Source: JACQBY01 sp041486115 (lineage in GTDB: Bacteria > Nitrospirota > Nitrospiria > JACQBW01). Taken from it: 8,625 nt of DNA. The stretch lies in contig JBGPKT010000095.1 in the NCBI GenBank assembly GCA_041486115.1, positions 1-8,625 of the forward strand. Direction: 5' to 3'. Every line of letters begins with the position of its first letter. The first letter of the stretch is position 1. The position numbers and the translations under genes are program-made. A model generated the notes under the pieces. It ran no database searches, had not been told where the DNA came from, and saw only the letters and a program-made list of their open reading frames with translations. Positions 5,567 to 8,625 of the stretch are shown here, in pieces.

Positions 5567-6178
5567 TTAGTGACTTCCTTGCTTCGATGAAGAGGATGAA
5601 TTTTCCGGGCCGGGCTCTTTTTTGATGGGCTCTTTTTTCATTAATGAAGCAAAATCTTTTTCGAAAACCTGTTTTACCCAGGCGTCGGTCAGGTAAACCG
5701 TTCCACGATCCCCCCGCTTCACATAAATTGTCTGTGAAATGGCGCCATCGGCACCAAGAACAAGTTTAAGGCTTGAATGATCCCGGAAGGTCAATGTCAA
5801 CGACTTTTCGGGCACGCCAAAACCAAAAGAGTTTAAATCAACCCCTTTTTCATCAACGATTCTGCCCGATTTTAAATCGTGAACCGTTCCGATAATGGTG
5901 TCTACTTCTTTTGAATCAGCCAAAACAGCAACGGATTCTTGAGGAACGATATTTTTAACCGTCCAGAACCCTTCTGAGTGTTTCTGGATAAACATATGCC
6001 CATTTGAAGAAACAATGTCTACCTGGTCCACGTCAGAAGATAAAAAATTAAATAATTTTTCAGCATTTTCTTTTTTCACAGCCTCTTTTTTGTCTCTCGG
6101 GAGATCCACAAAATAAAGGTAGGCAATCAATCCCAACAAAATAAAAAGCAGGCCCCAAGTCGCCTTATATTTCCTCAT
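5567..6178 (-). CDS. DUF4340-type membrane-anchored protein, last gene of the ABC operon
   Basis: This is a 203-aa protein with one N-terminal membrane helix (about 8-24) and an extracytoplasmic domain resembling DUF4340. Recognisable parts are F.FL..DV..V.I..SNG at 44-60, GFWTVK at 70-75, FGFGVPE...LTLTF at 118-131, LGADG at 141-145 and an IYVKR...VYLTD stretch at 151-164. Such proteins commonly follow GldG-like genes in ABC-2 operons; their biochemical role is unknown. The start ATG overlaps the upstream stop as ATGA (6178-6175), showing translational coupling. The protein seems short for the family and ends just after the domain in a low-complexity tail, with KKEP repeated and five serines near the C terminus. 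No frameshift is evident. I see no clear terminator in the 44-bp gap that follows. Confidence 0.85.
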   Translation of the reverse strand: MRKYKATWGLLFILLGLIAYLYFVDLPRDKKEAVKKENAEKLFNFLSSDVDQVDIVSSNGHMFIQKHSEGFWTVKNIVPQESVAVLADSKEVDTIIGTVHDLKSGRIVDEKGVDLNSFGFGVPEKSLTLTFRDHSSLKLVLGADGAISQTIYVKRGDRGTVYLTDAWVKQVFEKDFASLMKKEPIKKEPGPENSSSSSKQGSH

Positions 6179-7704
6179 CTGTTTTTTCTCTTTCTCCAGA
6201 CGAAAATGCCCATGACCATCACAAAACCCGGAAGAATCAAAAGAGGAACAAAGAAAAAGAATTTTCCCTGCGTGCTGGTTAAGAAAAATGGCTTCGGAGC
6301 AGAAACATCAGGCCTGACCGAAATGAGCCCTTTTTCTTCGGCCAGCCAGCTGACGGCATTTAAAAAGAAATCGGCGTTGCTTGCGGCTTTAAGGTAGGCG
6401 TTTGTCGCAAAATCGGAATCTCCGATTACGATCCATTTTCCCGATTTAACAGGGTCGGTTTCACTTTTTTTCTTAAAAGTAAATGCCCCCGCAATCGTCA
6501 ACGGGCCTTTAAAATCTTCGCGCGGATCAAAACGGGCTTCTCCCGAGACGATTTTCGTCTCTCCCCAGCTATTCGGCCCGCTTTCTGCCAGAGGGCTAAA
6601 ATCAAATTCAGCCTCCTTTCCTTTGATAAATGAAAAAGACCTTGCGACAGGGAAAAATACCGGAGGTTTTAAGTCACGCGTGATTTCATGCGGCGGAAAA
6701 GCGTTGACAATGGGAACAGTAAAATCTCCCCCAAAAAGGCGGGATAACGGGTCGATGATCAGGTCGTTTTGAAACTGAATGCCCCATTTGACCAGAAAAC
6801 TTTCGAAATCGGATTTCGATTCCGGATCGATTAAAAAAAGGACTTTTCCTCCTTTTTCCATATATTGATCAATCAGCGGCTTTTCTGAGGGCAAAACCAT
6901 CGTCATGGGTCCGCCAACCACCAAAACCGAGACAGGATCCGGAATCTTTCCTTCCTGAAGGAGGAGGAGGTTTTTTATTTCATAACCATCTTTTTCAAGG
7001 GCCTCTTTGGCCAGAGAATACCCTTCTTTTTCAGTATCCCCTATTTTATGCTCCCCGTGCCCTTCGAGAAAATAGATTCCCTTTTTTTGATCCTGGGTCA
7101 CCTGAATCACGGCGTTAATCAACTCCTGTTCGGTGAGCGCCCGGACTCTTCGCTCCTGTTTGCCGCTTTCGAGAACGAGCGTGTCTGATTGCGTAATCCC
7201 ATACTGTTTGGCAATGGCCGGTCTCCGCCCGGGATCGACCATCTCAACCTGTATCCGGGAAGTTTGATATTTAAAATTATTTAATAGGTCGTTCCCCTGT
7301 TCGACCCCTTTTGTCCCTCCCTCGATAAAAGCGGTAATTTTAATATCCCGCTTTAAATTTTTGAGGATTTTAATCGATTGAGGCGAAAGAGAGAACTTCC
7401 CTTCTTCTGATAGATCAAAACGGAAATGATGTTTATTCAGCAAGACCGCGAGCAGCGCCAGAATGCCGATAAAAAAGAGGGTCATTAAAACGGAATTTGC
7501 CCCCATCCGGGCAGTTCTGGTTTTTGAAAAGGCGGTCAGCCTCGTCAAGCGGGTAATAAAATAGAAGATTAAAAAGGCCAGCGCGAGAATTTCAAGGCCG
7601 CTGGCTACAATCGTTTTTTCAGGGTAAAAACTATAAAACACCCATCCGGCAAAGACGATCAGAACTCCGGCAAAACCCAAAATACCGCTTATTTTCTCTT
7701 TCAT
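6175..7704 (-). CDS. GldG-like ABC transport auxiliary protein
   Basis: This 509-aa membrane protein is the partner of the GldF-like permease. Three membrane helices lie at about 7-25, 33-52 and 70-89. A large extracytoplasmic region (about 93-480) follows, opening with the family-typical F.F.DLSEEGKFSLS (93-107), with EGHGEH at 214-219 and GDSDFATN at 428-435. A last helix at 482-503 ends in a basic cytoplasmic tail (RKRKNR). This is the layout of the ABC-type uncharacterised auxiliary family (PF09822 type) that includes GldG. The start is supported by AAGGA six bases upstream. Twenty-three bases separate it from the permease gene, and it overlaps the DUF4340 gene by four bases. The substrate is unknown. 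No other gliding gene is present here, so the name reflects family only. Confidence 0.9.
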   Translation of the reverse strand: MKEKISGILGFAGVLIVFAGWVFYSFYPEKTIVASGLEILALAFLIFYFITRLTRLTAFSKTRTARMGANSVLMTLFFIGILALLAVLLNKHHFRFDLSEEGKFSLSPQSIKILKNLKRDIKITAFIEGGTKGVEQGNDLLNNFKYQTSRIQVEMVDPGRRPAIAKQYGITQSDTLVLESGKQERRVRALTEQELINAVIQVTQDQKKGIYFLEGHGEHKIGDTEKEGYSLAKEALEKDGYEIKNLLLLQEGKIPDPVSVLVVGGPMTMVLPSEKPLIDQYMEKGGKVLFLIDPESKSDFESFLVKWGIQFQNDLIIDPLSRLFGGDFTVPIVNAFPPHEITRDLKPPVFFPVARSFSFIKGKEAEFDFSPLAESGPNSWGETKIVSGEARFDPREDFKGPLTIAGAFTFKKKSETDPVKSGKWIVIGDSDFATNAYLKAASNADFFLNAVSWLAEEKGLISVRPDVSAPKPFFLTSTQGKFFFFVPLLILPGFVMVMGIFVWRKRKNR

Positions 7705-7710
7705 TTCTTT

Positions 7711-7715
7711 TCCTT
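7711..7715 (-). promoter_or_regulatory. Ribosome binding site of the GldG-like gene
   Basis: AAGGA on the minus strand (7715-7711) lies six bases before the ATG at 7704 and fixes that start within the 23-bp gap after the permease gene. Confidence 0.6.
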
Positions 7716-7727
7716 AAATCCTGATGA

Positions 7728-8501
7728 TCAGGACTTCCATTTTTGACTATCAACGACCCGATGGGTCATAAAAAGTCCCAGAGCAATCATCCCGATGGCA
7801 TAGGCAATATCGCCGGTATCGATCAAACCTTTATTAAAATTATCAAAATGGGTAATTAAAGAAAGATAGGAAAAAATATTCCCGGCAATCGTGCCGTCCA
7901 GCACCTGTCCCATAAAACCGATGATCCAGAGCGATAATAATATTCCAAAGCTGATCACCGCGGCGATAATCTGGTTTTCGGTCAATGACGATGCTAATAT
8001 TCCCATGGCCAGAAAAACGGACCCGCTTAATAACAGGCCGAGATAACCGGTTAAAACCACTTTCCAGCTGATGGGCGTTACCTGAGTCACCAGGAGAGGC
8101 ATATAAAAGGTAAACGCCAGCATCAATAAATAAAGTAAAAATACCCCGATAAATTTTCCGACAATAATTTCAAAAACAGAGATCGGAGAGGTATAGAGGA
8201 GCTCGGTTGTTTTCATCTTTTTTTCTTCGGTAAAAAGCCTCATCGTTAAAAGGGGCATGACCAATAACAGAATAACGATCATATTACTGAAGGTCTGCCG
8301 GAAGATCACCTCTGTAGGGTTAAACTGCGTCATCCCCCCCTGAAACCGCATCATCTGCATGCTATATTGATTAACCGCCGCAATAATATTCGAAAAGAGG
8401 ATTCCCATCACGATTAAAAAGATAAATAACACCACATAAGCGACCGGCGAATAGAAGTAGCCGCGAAGCTCTTTTTGAGCGATTGTCATGACATTTCTCA
8501 T
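7728..8501 (-). CDS. GldF-like ABC-2 permease
   Basis: This integral membrane subunit of an ABC-2 transporter has 257 aa and about six helices at 18-40, 70-89, 113-137, 148-170, 178-200 and 232-250. The loop MPLLTMRLFTEEKK...TTELLYTSPIS at 82-107 is the hallmark cytoplasmic stretch of GldF-type permeases and follows the second helix. The N terminus (TIAQKELRGYF.SP) is also typical. The length is usual for the family. Translation starts from a strong AGGAGG seven bases upstream, placed inside the end of the ATPase gene, whose TGA overlaps this ATG (ATGA, 8501-8498). It should pair with that ATPase and the GldG-like protein in one complex. Whether it exports a substrate or acts mechanically on the envelope cannot be told from sequence. 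Confidence 0.94.
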   Translation of the reverse strand: MRNVMTIAQKELRGYFYSPVAYVVLFIFLIVMGILFSNIIAAVNQYSMQMMRFQGGMTQFNPTEVIFRQTFSNMIVILLLVMPLLTMRLFTEEKKMKTTELLYTSPISVFEIIVGKFIGVFLLYLLMLAFTFYMPLLVTQVTPISWKVVLTGYLGLLLSGSVFLAMGILASSLTENQIIAAVISFGILLSLWIIGFMGQVLDGTIAGNIFSYLSLITHFDNFNKGLIDTGDIAYAIGMIALGLFMTHRVVDSQKWKS

Positions 8502-8625
8502 CGCGTCTCCTCCTGGGTGAGTTTGAGGAATATATCTTCGAGACTCAACGTCTGGGCTTTTATTTCGAGCAATCCCCCCCCTTGTTGAACAATGGTCTTT
8601 GAAATGTCTTCTCTTAAATCAGACC
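8498..8625 (-). CDS. ABC transporter ATP-binding protein, C-terminal end (partial)
   Basis: Only the last 41 complete codons lie in the window, and the gene continues past 8625. Reading from 8623, the peptide ends with SLEDIFLKLTQEETR, the common C-terminal pattern of ABC-2 ATPases (SLE.IFL.LT). The Walker and signature motifs are outside, so the call rests on this tail and on its position before the permease. Its TGA overlaps the permease ATG. A run of eight G (plus-strand C at 8574-8581) encodes the glycines near the start of the visible part. It is the GldA-like partner of the GldF/GldG-like genes that follow. Confidence 0.85.
   Translation of the reverse strand, partial: SDLREDISKTIVQQGGGLLEIKAQTLSLEDIFLKLTQEETR
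8509..8514 (-). promoter_or_regulatory. Strong ribosome binding site of the permease gene
   Basis: AGGAGG on the minus strand (8514-8509) lies seven bases before the ATG at 8501, inside the last codons of the ATPase gene. It is the strongest SD in the window and suggests high or rebalanced translation of the permease relative to the ATPase. Confidence 0.8.

Noticed and set aside
7720..7732. 13-bp near-palindrome CCTGATGATCAGG at the permease/GldG-like junction
   Set aside because: It has a one-base centre, so it can form only a 4-bp hairpin. It overlaps the permease stop and last codon, and no second copy was noticed.

Overview
The window comes from a Gram-negative (diderm) bacterium with moderate to low GC content. 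Supporting signs are two predicted lipoproteins with lipobox cysteines, an exported c-type cytochrome, sigma70-like promoters and Shine-Dalgarno starts. The gene mix (small cytochrome c, YVTN-type propeller lipoprotein with a C-GGGGG start, Gld-type ABC operon) resembles Nitrospirota or deltaproteobacterial-type genomes. That placement is an inference from style, not from a marker gene.

Layout, left to right. (a) 1-231: a compact minus-strand transcription unit with a near-consensus promoter, a roughly 170-nt transcript, a 30-33 codon ORF and a strong rho-independent terminator; it is a candidate small-protein gene or small RNA. (b) 268-782: a minus-strand monohaem cytochrome c with its own extended -10 promoter. 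(c) 818-2862: a large minus-strand lipoprotein with an Ig-like domain followed by two YVTN-type propeller segments, one of four blades and one of seven. (d) 2936-4261: a minus-strand two-gene operon, queC (queuosine biosynthesis) then nth (endonuclease III), translationally coupled. (e) 4262-4316: a very short divergent promoter region. (f) 4317-5522: a plus-strand lipoprotein with seven degenerate propeller motifs. (g) 5567-8625: the distal part of a minus-strand ABC-2 operon, encoding the C-terminal end of the ATPase, a GldF-like permease, a GldG-like auxiliary protein and a DUF4340 protein. Start/stop overlaps or short gaps link all four genes.

The ABC genes probably form one envelope complex: a cytoplasmic ATPase, a six-helix permease and two membrane-anchored proteins with large extracytoplasmic domains. 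The two propeller lipoproteins and the cytochrome also act outside the cytoplasm, so much of the window concerns the cell envelope. queC-nth is a housekeeping island. No tRNA, rRNA, CRISPR array, insertion sequence or att site was seen, and no gap between genes exceeds 300 bases. The least explained element is the small unit at the left edge. The next most interesting are the 4+7 blade architecture of the large lipoprotein and the overlapping divergent promoters at 4278-4318.
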